10,189 bases of DNA from Verrucomicrobiales bacterium (GCA_028293365.1 JAQGOX010000835.1:1-10189); one strand, 5' to 3'. Positions 1-6,673 are shown, numbered from the stretch's first letter. A program made the numbers and translations. Notes: generated by a model from the letters alone, not told the origin.

Positions 1-243
1 TCGTTCGATGAAAAATCGTGGAAGCTGCGGCTTGAAACAGGCCCGATACGAAACCTCGTGCAAAGCGTTGCCGGCTCTCTGTTTGGCCGTCCAGAATTCA
101 TTCACATACATCGGCACGGTGAGCTGGTTGGAAAAGCCCGGCGGCAATGGAAGTTCGAGTTCTCGCGTAGCTTTCCCGAAGTCTTTGAAAGCCGCGAATT
201 CCTTATGCAGATCTTTGCGCCGTTGATTTTGTTTCGTAAGTGA
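1..243 (+). CDS. C-terminal fragment of an unrecognised protein
   Basis: The reading frame is open from the first base and ends at TGA 241-243, giving the last 80 residues of a protein that begins outside the window. I do not recognise the family. The fragment is rich in basic and aromatic residues. It contains a segment reading FIHIHRHGELVGKARRQW (about residues 34-51), followed by a stretch ending in a hydrophobic LMQIFAPLILF run just before the stop. The alternation of short strands and the hydrophobic C-terminal helix vaguely recall tubby-like/LURP-one/scramblase-related beta-barrel proteins, which finish with a buried helix. That is a guess from pattern only. A GTG at 58 could serve as an internal start, but the coding character continues upstream to the edge, so truncation is the better reading. 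Confidence 0.6.
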   Translation, partial: SFDEKSWKLRLETGPIRNLVQSVAGSLFGRPEFIHIHRHGELVGKARRQWKFEFSRSFPEVFESREFLMQIFAPLILFRK

Positions 244-397
244 TGACACGATGTGGGGCGGAAGATAGAAGATGGAGCGAGGAGAAGAAATAAATTTATC
301 GGATTCTTTGAGAGCGAACGCAAACCGTAGCTTTCATCGAAACAAGAACCACCCCATTCGGCTCGCCAAATAGTTCGATCTCCTCTATATTTTTCGA

Positions 398-724
398 ATG
401 CCGAGAAAATGGGATCATCAGACCATCGACCGATCGAATGAGGCGGTTGATCATTTGATCGCGGAGCGGCTAAGACGGGATCCGGATTTGCTGCGTGCCG
501 CGCGCAGCAATTTGCGTCGATGGATGGAGGCTGATGGCCTTACTCCGCGTCCTGTTTTTTTGGAATGGGTTGGGATTCTCGACAGGCTCACACGCGACGA
601 AATTGCCAGTTTTCTGGCGAGCGATACCCCTATGGCTCGCAGATTGCGCCAGTCGAGTCCGTTCAGGGGGTTCCTTACGAGCGACGAAATTCGACACATT
701 CGCGAGGTATATGAAGAGGGATGA
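398..724 (+). CDS. Small helical partner protein of a DUF6036-like nucleotidyltransferase (putative antitoxin-like)
   Basis: This 108-residue protein is predicted mostly alpha-helical and has a charged N-terminus. Recognisable segments are LIAERLRRDP (20-29), AARSNLRRWM (34-43), a central FLEWVGILDRL (54-64), and a C-terminal MARRLRQSSPF-RGFL (79-93). From memory, proteins with this RLRRDP...LxRW...RRLRQSSPF layout are found upstream of DUF6036-type nucleotidyltransferases in many bacteria. I could not check this by search. The stop TGA (722-724) lies inside the next gene, whose ATG is at 711, so the two overlap by 14 bases and are probably translationally coupled. No Shine-Dalgarno motif precedes the ATG at 398; the upstream bases are pyrimidine/AT-rich (ctcctctatatttttcga). 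A role as antitoxin or regulatory partner is inferred from the gene pairing alone. Confidence 0.7.
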   Translation: MPRKWDHQTIDRSNEAVDHLIAERLRRDPDLLRAARSNLRRWMEADGLTPRPVFLEWVGILDRLTRDEIASFLASDTPMARRLRQSSPFRGFLTSDEIRHIREVYEEG

Positions 725-1259
725 AATTGAATTGTTACTTCGCGAGGCAGGGAAGTTAGCGCGGGAAACGGAGTTTTTCATGATCGGTTCTCAGGCCGCG
801 CATGCATATTCAGAGAATCCACCAGCGGAGGTTCTCCTGTCTCAAGAGTGTGACATTTATCCAAAAAACCGTCCGGAAACTGCTCTTTTTTTAGATGTAA
901 AACTCGGTCCCAAGTCTCCATTCGCCACTGACAAAGGCTATTACGCGGATGTCGTTACCCCGGATCTGGCGACGCTGCCTGCTGCTTGGGAATCGCGGGT
1001 CAAACCTCTGCCGCTTGGTCTCGTCACAGCACTTTGCCTGGACATCAATGATTTGCTCGTTAGCAAGCTGACCGCCGGAAGACTGAAAGATATGGAATTC
1101 GCTGCCGCGCTCCTTCATCTCGGTTTTGCTGAAGAGGCAGCTCTGATCGAGCGAATCGAACTTCTGGATTCAGAATCCGATCGAACTCAAGTCCAGGGGC
1201 ATCTTCAAATAGTAATGAACGACCTCAGAGCCGCCAACAAAGCCCGAGGTCGTCAATAA
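711..1259 (+). CDS. DUF6036-type nucleotidyltransferase (MNT fold, putative toxin-antitoxin component)
   Basis: The product is 182 residues. Its N-terminal nucleotidyltransferase core has the GS signature in FFMIGSQAAHAY (22-33) and an acidic pair in SQECDIYPKN (E46, D48), the expected hG[GS]...[DE]xD pattern. The later segment DINDLLVSKLTAGRLKDMEF (111-130) is typical of DUF6036/AbiEii-like proteins, where conserved lysines follow a D-L-x-x-K motif. Such proteins occur in two-gene toxin-antitoxin or abortive-infection-like modules, and some members transfer NMPs to RNA or protein targets. The ATG at 711 is chosen because the protein then begins just before the fold. The frame stays open upstream to 495, but that stretch is the other frame of the preceding gene. 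It overlaps that gene by 14 bases. The actual target and whether it is toxic are not readable from sequence. Confidence 0.75.
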   Translation: MKRDEIELLLREAGKLARETEFFMIGSQAAHAYSENPPAEVLLSQECDIYPKNRPETALFLDVKLGPKSPFATDKGYYADVVTPDLATLPAAWESRVKPLPLGLVTALCLDINDLLVSKLTAGRLKDMEFAAALLHLGFAEEAALIERIELLDSESDRTQVQGHLQIVMNDLRAANKARGRQ

Positions 1260-1282
1260 TCGCAAGGCGCTTTCACCGGGCC

Positions 1283-2485
1283 TCAACGATCCCTATCCAA
1301 AGTCTTATTCAACGCCACTCCGCTCGACCGCTTCGCGACTTTTCGGCTCGTCTTGATCTTATCGACTGTTCCGGTTTTTAGGTATTGTGCGCGTACTTTT
1401 TCGAGAATCGCGTCCCGTCGATCGTAAAGACGTTTTTGTTTGCGCGGACGCACCCGCGCCAGGCTGTAGGCAGTCAACAACGGCAACGAAATCGTTGAAT
1501 CGACGTAGGCCACCACGCAATCGGGTAGAGTGTTCGGATCGATTTTGCCCCAACTCACCGCTTCGGCGGGCGTTGCACCGCTCAGTCCACCGGTGTCGGG
1601 CCGCGCGTCGGTGCATTGGAGGAAATAATCGTGCCCTTTTTCCTGAATCCCCATCACTTCCTGAATTTGCGGTTCTGTCTGGAGCATAAAATTCTTCGGA
1701 GATCCCCCGCCGAGAATAAAGACCGAGGATTTCAGTCCGCTCGATTTTGCATCATAAACGATACCGGCGGTCTGGTTCACGTCGCGATTCACATCAAATA
1801 GCAATTTCGAATCCCGCAGCGCCATCGCCGCGACATTCATCCCGATCGAGCTGTCGCCCGGGCTGCTGGTGAATATCGGAATACCGCATTCATAGGCGGT
1901 CGCAAGGACCGAACTGTCCTTGAGTTTCAATGCGCGTCCGCGTTCTGAAACATATTTGCCGAGCAGAAAATGAAATTCATCGGTTCCCATTGGACGCTGG
2001 AATTCCGGCCCTTGAATCACTTCCCGGACAAATGCATCGGTATCGAGAAGCACATTGTAATCAAAAAGAACGTCGTAAATCCGGATGACTCCATCTTTGT
2101 GCAGAACCACGTCGTCCAGGAAAGGCGATCCTGCGTAAAGTTCCATGTTCAGACCGTAATGGAGATCGTGATATAGGTTAGCGCCCGTTGAAACGATCCA
2201 ATCGACAAATCCGGCTTTCATCAAGGGAATCAAACACGATTTGCCCAGTCCTGCCGGAGTCAATGCTCCTGTCAGGCTCATCCCAATACAGCCATCATCG
2301 GGCAACATCTTTTCCGCCAGCAGTTTGGCAGCTTCGCGCAAACGGCCGCCGTTATACGCTAAAAATGCCTGATCGATCAGGTCGGCCGCCGAAATGTTTT
2401 TACCAATCCCAAATGGATTTAACCGTGGATACGCGGCAAATTTTTTTGCAACTGGAGCCGCTGGGCGTTTCGCATTCTTACTCAT
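1283..2485 (-). CDS. Deoxyhypusine synthase family protein (probable homospermidine/polyamine synthase)
   Basis: This 400-residue protein of the deoxyhypusine synthase fold transfers an aminobutyl group from spermidine via NAD and a lysine imine. The catalytic lysine is present in ILGGGSPKNF (K264; human K329 equivalent). Other family blocks are SLTGALTPAGLG (70-81), STGANLYHDLHYG (99-111), SPGDSSIGM (208-216), and ARPDTGGLSGATPAEAVSWGKI (about 294-315), which matches the human GARPDEAVSWGKI region. Bacteria lack eIF5A, and characterised bacterial homologues make homospermidine or guanidinylated relatives, so a small-molecule polyamine product is expected. A basic tail of about 55 residues (345-400) is not part of the core. 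It is transcribed divergently from the sugar operon and converges on the nucleotidyltransferase module 23 bases away. There is no clear Shine-Dalgarno upstream of the ATG. The family call is firm, but the substrate is inferred. Confidence 0.9.
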   Translation of the reverse strand: MSKNAKRPAAPVAKKFAAYPRLNPFGIGKNISAADLIDQAFLAYNGGRLREAAKLLAEKMLPDDGCIGMSLTGALTPAGLGKSCLIPLMKAGFVDWIVSTGANLYHDLHYGLNMELYAGSPFLDDVVLHKDGVIRIYDVLFDYNVLLDTDAFVREVIQGPEFQRPMGTDEFHFLLGKYVSERGRALKLKDSSVLATAYECGIPIFTSSPGDSSIGMNVAAMALRDSKLLFDVNRDVNQTAGIVYDAKSSGLKSSVFILGGGSPKNFMLQTEPQIQEVMGIQEKGHDYFLQCTDARPDTGGLSGATPAEAVSWGKIDPNTLPDCVVAYVDSTISLPLLTAYSLARVRPRKQKRLYDRRDAILEKVRAQYLKTGTVDKIKTSRKVAKRSSGVALNKTLDRDR

Positions 2486-2539
2486 TGAAGCGATGATAAA
2501 GCCGGAGAGCCCGATTCAGAAAGAGAAAACGTTGTGGTT

Positions 2540-2550
2540 TTGCATTGCAA
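2540..2550. promoter_or_regulatory. Short inverted repeat TTGCA-T-TGCAA in divergent promoter region
   Basis: An 11-base inverted repeat with 5-base arms and a single central T lies between the deoxyhypusine-synthase-like gene and the UxaE-like gene. Its size and symmetry fit a regulator half-site pair, but it could also be chance in an AT-rich gap. It lies close to the larger nested palindrome to its right. Confidence 0.3.
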
Positions 2551-2553
2551 GAG

Positions 2554-2596
2554 GGGCGGCCACTGGATTCATTTAAATGAAATTGTTTTGCCGCCC
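2554..2596. promoter_or_regulatory. Nested palindrome, candidate operator in divergent intergenic region
   Basis: A perfect 14-base palindrome TTCATTTAAATGAA (2568-2581) sits inside inverted arms GGGCGGC (2554-2560) and GCCGCCC (2590-2596). The two symmetries have nearly the same centre (2574.5 and 2575). It lies in the 141-base gap between two divergent genes, about 30 bases upstream of the UxaE-like ATG and about 70 from the start of the minus-strand gene. That is where a regulator controlling both directions would bind. It lacks a T-run after the stem, so a terminator is less likely. The cognate regulator is not in the window. Confidence 0.5.
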
Positions 2597-2626
2597 GTGA
2601 TCTGAACTTTCGGGATGAAGTAATCG

Positions 2627-3904
2627 ATGAATGACTCTCAATTAGAATTATCGAAACCCAGCCTCCTGGGGCTCGCCCCTTCCTTTGGCTTTGGGGACCG
2701 GCTTGGACTGGCCACCCCAGGCCATATAGCAGCCTGCCGAAAAGGAAACCTGCAACCCATCTTTGCGCAGCAATCGGTCCGCGAGATGATGCGCACGAAT
2801 CGCACTCCGCAGGATGTGATGAGCGCGGCGCAACGTGGCATCCAAGAGGAGGGGTGGACTGGCGCCTGGGGCGCTGATGCGGATCATCTCAAGTCGGAGG
2901 AAGATGTTAAGAATCTCGCCAACGCTGGGTTTACCTTTTTCACAATCGACCCTTCCGCCTACGTGCAAAATCAGGCCGACACACTCGTCGGCGCGGAATT
3001 GCAGGGGGCCGTCGACGACGTTGTCAGCGCAGGCGTCTTCTCCTCCTTGAAGGAGTTGGAGAATCTGTTCCTGGGCCGGAGCCACGTCTTGGCGGGCGGT
3101 GACAGCATTGGATTTGATTCCCGCGAGCAGCTCTATCGCGCTGCCGTAAAATACGGCAAAGCCATCGCCCATTCCGAGAAGATGGCGAAGTGGATCGCGG
3201 CTGCCACGCAAGGGCGCGGTGCCGAAATCGAAGTTTCAGTCGATGAAACCGATTCCCCCACATCACCCGCGGAGCATCTATTTATTGGCCTGGAGTTCAA
3301 ACGCCGCAGTGTCAAAGCGGTCAGTCTCGCGCCGCGTTTCATTGGCGAGTTCGAGAAAGGAATTGATTACAAAGGCGATTTAAAAGCGTTCGAAGCAAGT
3401 CTCAAACAACACGTTGCGATCGCAAAGCTTTGTGGTCCCTACAAAATCAGTGTGCACAGTGGCTCTGATAAATTTAGCATTTATCCGATTATCGGACGCG
3501 TCTGCGGCAATCTTTTGCATGTTAAAACCGCCGGAACCAGCTACCTCGAGGCCTTGCGCGTTATCGCGCGCACGAGGGCACCTCTTTTTCTGGAAATCAT
3601 CGAGTATTCGTTGGGCCGTTTTGAATCCGACCGTGCCACCTATCATATTTCAGCAAAGCTCGCAGACTTGCCGAAGGCCGGCCTATTATCCACGAAGGAG
3701 CGTGAAGTGGTGTTCCTCGATCAGGACGCGGGCCGCCAGGTGCTGCATGTCACCTTTGGTTCTGTGCTTACCCAAGGCAAGGCCGCGAATGGCTGCACGT
3801 TCAAGGACGCCATTTTGGAGACGCTCCATGCTGAAGCCGCCTTGCATAAAGATGTTTTAGCCCATCATTTAGGCCGCCATATTACCCTTTTAAACGCCGG
3901 CTGA
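2627..3904 (+). CDS. UxaE-family tagaturonate/ketose epimerase
   Basis: This 425-residue protein belongs to the tagaturonate epimerase (UxaE) family, first characterised in Thermotoga as a metal-dependent C4-epimerase interconverting D-tagaturonate and D-fructuronate. Visible family blocks are SFGFGDRLGLATPGH (19-33), FAQQSVREMMRTNRTPQDV (46-64), WGADADHLK (81-89), FFTIDPS (104-110), KISVHSGSDKFSIYP (273-287), HVKTAGTSYLEAL (298-310) and RQVLHVTFGSVLT (370-382). The D and H residues in GADADH and in VHSGSDK are likely metal or substrate ligands. As I recall, the Thermotoga enzyme has an extra N-terminal region; here the family core begins almost at residue 15, so this is a short form. It is the first gene of the sugar operon, 13 bases before the next gene. 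The ribosome site is weak (GATGAAG). The family is well supported, but the substrate may not be tagaturonate, given the L-sugar-type neighbours. Confidence 0.88.
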   Translation: MNDSQLELSKPSLLGLAPSFGFGDRLGLATPGHIAACRKGNLQPIFAQQSVREMMRTNRTPQDVMSAAQRGIQEEGWTGAWGADADHLKSEEDVKNLANAGFTFFTIDPSAYVQNQADTLVGAELQGAVDDVVSAGVFSSLKELENLFLGRSHVLAGGDSIGFDSREQLYRAAVKYGKAIAHSEKMAKWIAAATQGRGAEIEVSVDETDSPTSPAEHLFIGLEFKRRSVKAVSLAPRFIGEFEKGIDYKGDLKAFEASLKQHVAIAKLCGPYKISVHSGSDKFSIYPIIGRVCGNLLHVKTAGTSYLEALRVIARTRAPLFLEIIEYSLGRFESDRATYHISAKLADLPKAGLLSTKEREVVFLDQDAGRQVLHVTFGSVLTQGKAANGCTFKDAILETLHAEAALHKDVLAHHLGRHITLLNAG

Positions 3905-3917
3905 TTCTTAAACCGAT

Positions 3918-4736
3918 ATGCGATCCGCAGTTACCATTTCCCTCGTTCCCCAGGCTAAAGGCGGTCCCTTTGTTTTTTGGGATGATTTGCCCAACGCCGC
4001 CGCAGAAGCAGCGCGTCTAGGCTTCGATGCGATTGAGATTTTCGCTCCGTCACCGGCCGTTTTGGATGCCGAAACCTTGCGAAAAATTTTCCAACAGAAT
4101 CAACTGCAACTCGCGGCGTTGGGAACGGGTGCAGGCTGGGTCATTCATAAATGGCATCTTTCTCATAGCGACCCGGCTGTTCGCGCGAAGGCGGTTGCGT
4201 TCGTGAAAGAAATGATCACCTTCGGAAGCGCCTTCGGCGCGCCAGCAATTCTAGGCAGTATGCAGGGCCGCTACGAAGGGGCAGTCTCCCGCAAACAGGC
4301 CTTATCATGGCTTGCCGAAGCTCTGAACGTTTTGGGCGAGCATGCCGCCGCCTGTAATGTCCCATTACTCTACGAGCCTCTCAATCGTTACGAAACTAAC
4401 CTTTTGAACCGAGCCGAAGACGTCGTCACTTTCGTGCGCTCACTAACAACCAAAAACGTCAAAGTTTTGGCCGACGTGTTTCATCTGAATATTGAGGAGG
4501 CTTCATTACCGGACGCGATCCGTACCTACGGAGAACTCGTCGGCCACCTTCATTTTGCAGACAATAACCGTCGCGCGGTCGGATTCGGCGGCATCGATTA
4601 CGCCCCGATCGTTGCGGCCTTGCGCGAAATTAAATTTGAAGGCTACGTCTCCGGTGAAGTCCTTCCCTGGCCTGATCCACAATCCGCGGCTCGGCAGACA
4701 ATTGCTTCGTATCACAAATTATTCGGAGTAAAATAA
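3918..4736 (+). CDS. Sugar isomerase/epimerase, xylose-isomerase-like TIM barrel (ketose 3-epimerase-like)
   Basis: This 272-residue single-domain AP-endonuclease-2/xylose-isomerase-like TIM barrel has a putative divalent-metal site of E153 (LYEPLNRYETN), D186 (VLADVFHLN), H212 (HLHFADNNR) and E247 (SGEVLP). These positions are offset by exactly one from the Mn ligands E152, D185, H211 and E246 of D-tagatose/D-psicose 3-epimerases. H189, E159 and R218 also match substrate-contact positions of that group. The protein should therefore catalyse proton abstraction at C2/C3 of a free ketose or an inosose. The length is close to the family norm (about 290). It lies 13 bases after the UxaE-like gene and 4 bases before the mutarotase gene, so all are likely on one transcript. 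No Shine-Dalgarno is visible. The epimerase class is strong, but the exact sugar is unknown; an IolE/IolI-like or hydroxypyruvate-isomerase-like activity remains possible. Confidence 0.85.
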   Translation: MRSAVTISLVPQAKGGPFVFWDDLPNAAAEAARLGFDAIEIFAPSPAVLDAETLRKIFQQNQLQLAALGTGAGWVIHKWHLSHSDPAVRAKAVAFVKEMITFGSAFGAPAILGSMQGRYEGAVSRKQALSWLAEALNVLGEHAAACNVPLLYEPLNRYETNLLNRAEDVVTFVRSLTTKNVKVLADVFHLNIEEASLPDAIRTYGELVGHLHFADNNRRAVGFGGIDYAPIVAALREIKFEGYVSGEVLPWPDPQSAARQTIASYHKLFGVK

Positions 4737-4740
4737 CACC

Positions 4741-5187
4741 GTGTTAAAGCATCAACTCATTCATCCAAAGATCAACGAGATCATCGGCCGCGCCGGGCAT
4801 CACTCGTTAATATTGATTGCGGATGGCAACTATCCCGCTTCGACCAAAAAAGGTCCGAATGCGGAGTTGGTATGCATGAACTTGACCCCCGGTCTCATTA
4901 CCTGCACTCAGGCATTGCAGGCGCTGCTGAGCGCTGTCGCGATCGATCGCGTGAGCACCATGGGAATTCCCGCCGATGACCCTTATGCCCGGCAGGGCGA
5001 ACCTCCTGTTTGGAACGAATATCGCGAAGTGCTAAAAAGCGCTGGACTGAAACTCAACCTCGAACCGATTCTGAAATGGGATTTTTACGAGGCAGTTGCC
5101 TCAGCCGATCACGTCCTGACGATTCAAACAGGCGATCAATCTCTTTGGGCTAATATTCTCCTTACGATGGGCTGCCGTCAGTCTTAA
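4741..5187 (+). CDS. RbsD/FucU-family sugar mutarotase
   Basis: This 148-residue RbsD/FucU family protein interconverts sugar anomers or pyranose/furanose forms without cofactor. The start is GTG at 4741, four bases after the previous stop, with GGAG at 4725-4728 (12 bases upstream). H20 in RAGHHSLILIADGNYP is the family's catalytic histidine, and D28 begins the DxxxP loop. The C-terminal TGDQSLWANILLTMG (130-144) aligns with the E. coli FucU TGERxxYGNILLxxG signature, with tryptophan (W136) in place of the usual tyrosine. That may alter anomer selectivity. Next to an aldo/keto reductase that oxidises C1 of L-sugars, its plausible job is to supply the reactive anomer, as FucU does for L-fucose. 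The resemblance is closer to FucU than to ribose RbsD, judged by the N-terminal MLK...P and the gene neighbours. Confidence 0.88.
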   Translation: MLKHQLIHPKINEIIGRAGHHSLILIADGNYPASTKKGPNAELVCMNLTPGLITCTQALQALLSAVAIDRVSTMGIPADDPYARQGEPPVWNEYREVLKSAGLKLNLEPILKWDFYEAVASADHVLTIQTGDQSLWANILLTMGCRQS

Positions 5188-5203
5188 TTTCACGATTCAA
5201 TCC

Positions 5204-6136
5204 ATGCAAACACGCTTACTCGGCAAAACCGGACTGCAGGTTCCAATCGTCGGTTTTGGCGCTTCTTCCCTCGGACAGGAGTTCCGGAAAATTGATCTCA
5301 CCGACGCCTTGCGGTCGGTTCATGTCGCGCTCGATAGCGGCATGAATTTCATCGATACTTCTCCGTTTTATGGTCGCGGGATGAGTGAAGTGATGCTCGG
5401 GATCGCGTTGCGTGAAATTCCACGGGATCGTTATTTGATGTGCACAAAACTCGGGCGATACGATCTCTCTCACTTCGATTTTTCCGCAAAACGAGTGGTT
5501 GAGAGTGTCGATGTGAGTTTGCACCGCATGGGTTTGGATCACCTTGATATCTGCCTTTGCCACGACATCGAATTCGTTCCCATGCAGCAAATTGTGGACG
5601 AAACGCTCCCGGCGTTGCGCAAATTGAAAGAGCAGGGGAAGGTCCGTTTCATTGGAATCTCGGGCTACCCTATGAAAATTTTCCGATTCGTTTTGGAACA
5701 GGCGAGTCTCGACGTGGTGCTCTCCTATAATCAATACACTCTCCAGAATACGCGGTTCGCCGATGAGATGGTTCCTTACCTCAAAACAAAGAGTGTAGGC
5801 GTAATGAACGCCGGCCCTTTCTCAGCTCGCTTACTGACCAATGCGCCTCTTCCGAAGTGGCTGAAAGAACCTGAAGAGGTAAAAGCAGCAGCACGCCGCG
5901 CGGCGACTTTGTGCGAGAGCAGGGGAGTCGACATCGCAAAACTGGCCCTGCAATTCTCAGTTTCGAATCCAGATATCAGCACTACGATCGCTGGCTCCGC
6001 AAACCCTGAAAACATCAAGAAATGGGCGCAATGGGTGGCCGAACCAATCGATCAAACCTTGCTCGCCGAAGTCGAATCGATTTTCGCACCCGTGAAAAAT
6101 GTAGGGCACCGGGAAGGCCTAATTCAAAACAACTGA
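5204..6136 (+). CDS. Aldo/keto reductase, L-galactose/L-fucose 1-dehydrogenase-like
   Basis: This 310-residue aldo/keto reductase has the full catalytic tetrad: D51 and Y56 (FIDTSPFYG), K82 (TKLGRY) and H120 (CLCHDIEF). The sequence follows plant L-galactose dehydrogenase along its whole length: RLLGKTGLQVPIVGFGASSLG (4-24), GRYDLSHFDFSAKRV (84-98), LHRMGLDHLDICLCHDIEF (106-124), KVRFIGISGYP, LALQFS, and the C-terminal PVKN...G-IQN. Enzymes of this group oxidise L-galactose or L-fucose with NAD(P) to the aldono-lactone in the cytoplasm. It is placed 16 bases after the FucU-like mutarotase, a logical pairing of anomer supply and C1 oxidation. It is the last clear sugar gene. There is no Shine-Dalgarno upstream. 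D-threo-aldose (L-fucose) dehydrogenase is an equally good name; choosing between L-fucose and L-galactose needs assay. Confidence 0.88.
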   Translation: MQTRLLGKTGLQVPIVGFGASSLGQEFRKIDLTDALRSVHVALDSGMNFIDTSPFYGRGMSEVMLGIALREIPRDRYLMCTKLGRYDLSHFDFSAKRVVESVDVSLHRMGLDHLDICLCHDIEFVPMQQIVDETLPALRKLKEQGKVRFIGISGYPMKIFRFVLEQASLDVVLSYNQYTLQNTRFADEMVPYLKTKSVGVMNAGPFSARLLTNAPLPKWLKEPEEVKAAARRAATLCESRGVDIAKLALQFSVSNPDISTTIAGSANPENIKKWAQWVAEPIDQTLLAEVESIFAPVKNVGHREGLIQNN

Positions 6137-6145
6137 CATTTCGTA

Positions 6146-6673
6146 ATGGATGCGGCAGAGATTATCGCGAAGTGCGTGCAAGAGACCGATCTCGAGTTTC
6201 TCGTCATCGGAGGCCTGGCTGTAATCGCCTACGGCTACTCTCGGGATACAGTAGATCTGGATTATCTCGTACGTCGAAATAACCGGCGTGAGTGGACTGC
6301 CGAGTTGGCAAGGCACGGCTACGCTATTTTCCACGAACACGATAATTTCGCTCAATTTACCTCTCCTGACTCGATCGATGTCGATTTGATGTTTGTAAAT
6401 GATCAAACCTTCGACAAGCTCTGGTCGGAATCCTCACTAAAACCTGTTGGCGGGACTCGTGTGCGCTTTCCGGCATTGGATCATTTGGTCGCCTTGAAAC
6501 TTCATGTGATCAAGCAAAATATCCCTCATCGGATTATTCGAGACTTGGACGACGTTATGAACCTTGTTAAGTTGAATCAGGTGGATCTGCGCAGTGACAA
6601 GTGGCGCGAATTGTTTGACAGACATGGAACCCGACAAATCTACGAACAACTCCTCGGACCCGGTCCGACCTGA
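6146..6673 (+). CDS. Nucleotidyltransferase, AbiEii/MNT-like
   Basis: This 175-residue nucleotidyltransferase-fold protein has the GG signature in FLVIGGLAVIAYGY (18-31), the D-L-D pair in RDTVDLDYLV (D37, D39), and a third acidic strand in SIDVDLMFV (D78/D80). The C-terminal half, LDHLVALKLHVIKQ...RIIRDLDDVMNLV (111-141), matches the helical region of nucleotidyltransferases linked to AbiEii/AbiGii or MNT-type toxin modules. It is only distantly related to the nucleotidyltransferase at 711-1259. It starts 9 bases after the reductase stop with no Shine-Dalgarno, so it may be read through from the sugar operon. It overlaps the following small gene by 50 bases. Biological role (toxin, antitoxin or house-keeping transfer) cannot be decided here. 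Confidence 0.78.
   Translation: MDAAEIIAKCVQETDLEFLVIGGLAVIAYGYSRDTVDLDYLVRRNNRREWTAELARHGYAIFHEHDNFAQFTSPDSIDVDLMFVNDQTFDKLWSESSLKPVGGTRVRFPALDHLVALKLHVIKQNIPHRIIRDLDDVMNLVKLNQVDLRSDKWRELFDRHGTRQIYEQLLGPGPT

Noticed and set aside
244..397. Small gene or RNA in the 154-base gap before the first nucleotidyltransferase module
   Set aside because: I see no open frame with coding character, no tRNA-like fold and no convincing -35/-10 pair; it is A-rich filler that probably contains the module's promoter.
495..710. Upstream extension of the nucleotidyltransferase reading frame to 495, giving 254 residues
   Set aside because: The extra stretch lies fully inside the 398-724 gene in another frame and has no domain character; the nucleotidyltransferase fold starts right after the ATG at 711.
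1260..1282. Possible bidirectional terminator between converging genes
   Set aside because: The 23-base gap has no convincing stem or T/A run.
2554..2596. Reading the nested palindrome as an intrinsic terminator
   Set aside because: It lies between divergent starts where no transcript should end, has a long loop and lacks a T-run after the stem.
2615..2623. Three-codon open frame ATG AAG TAA just upstream of the UxaE-like start
   Set aside because: It is too short to interpret and is a common chance occurrence; there is no ribosome site before it.
2648..3211. 187-residue open frame on the minus strand
   Set aside because: It is the antisense shadow of the UxaE-like gene, with no family resemblance.
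5216..5734. 172-residue open frame on the minus strand
   Set aside because: It is the antisense shadow of the aldo/keto reductase and is rich in His/Arg, as expected from reverse reading.
6022..6282. 86-residue plus-strand frame bridging the reductase end and the nucleotidyltransferase start
   Set aside because: It overlaps two better-supported genes and has arginine-rich out-of-frame composition.
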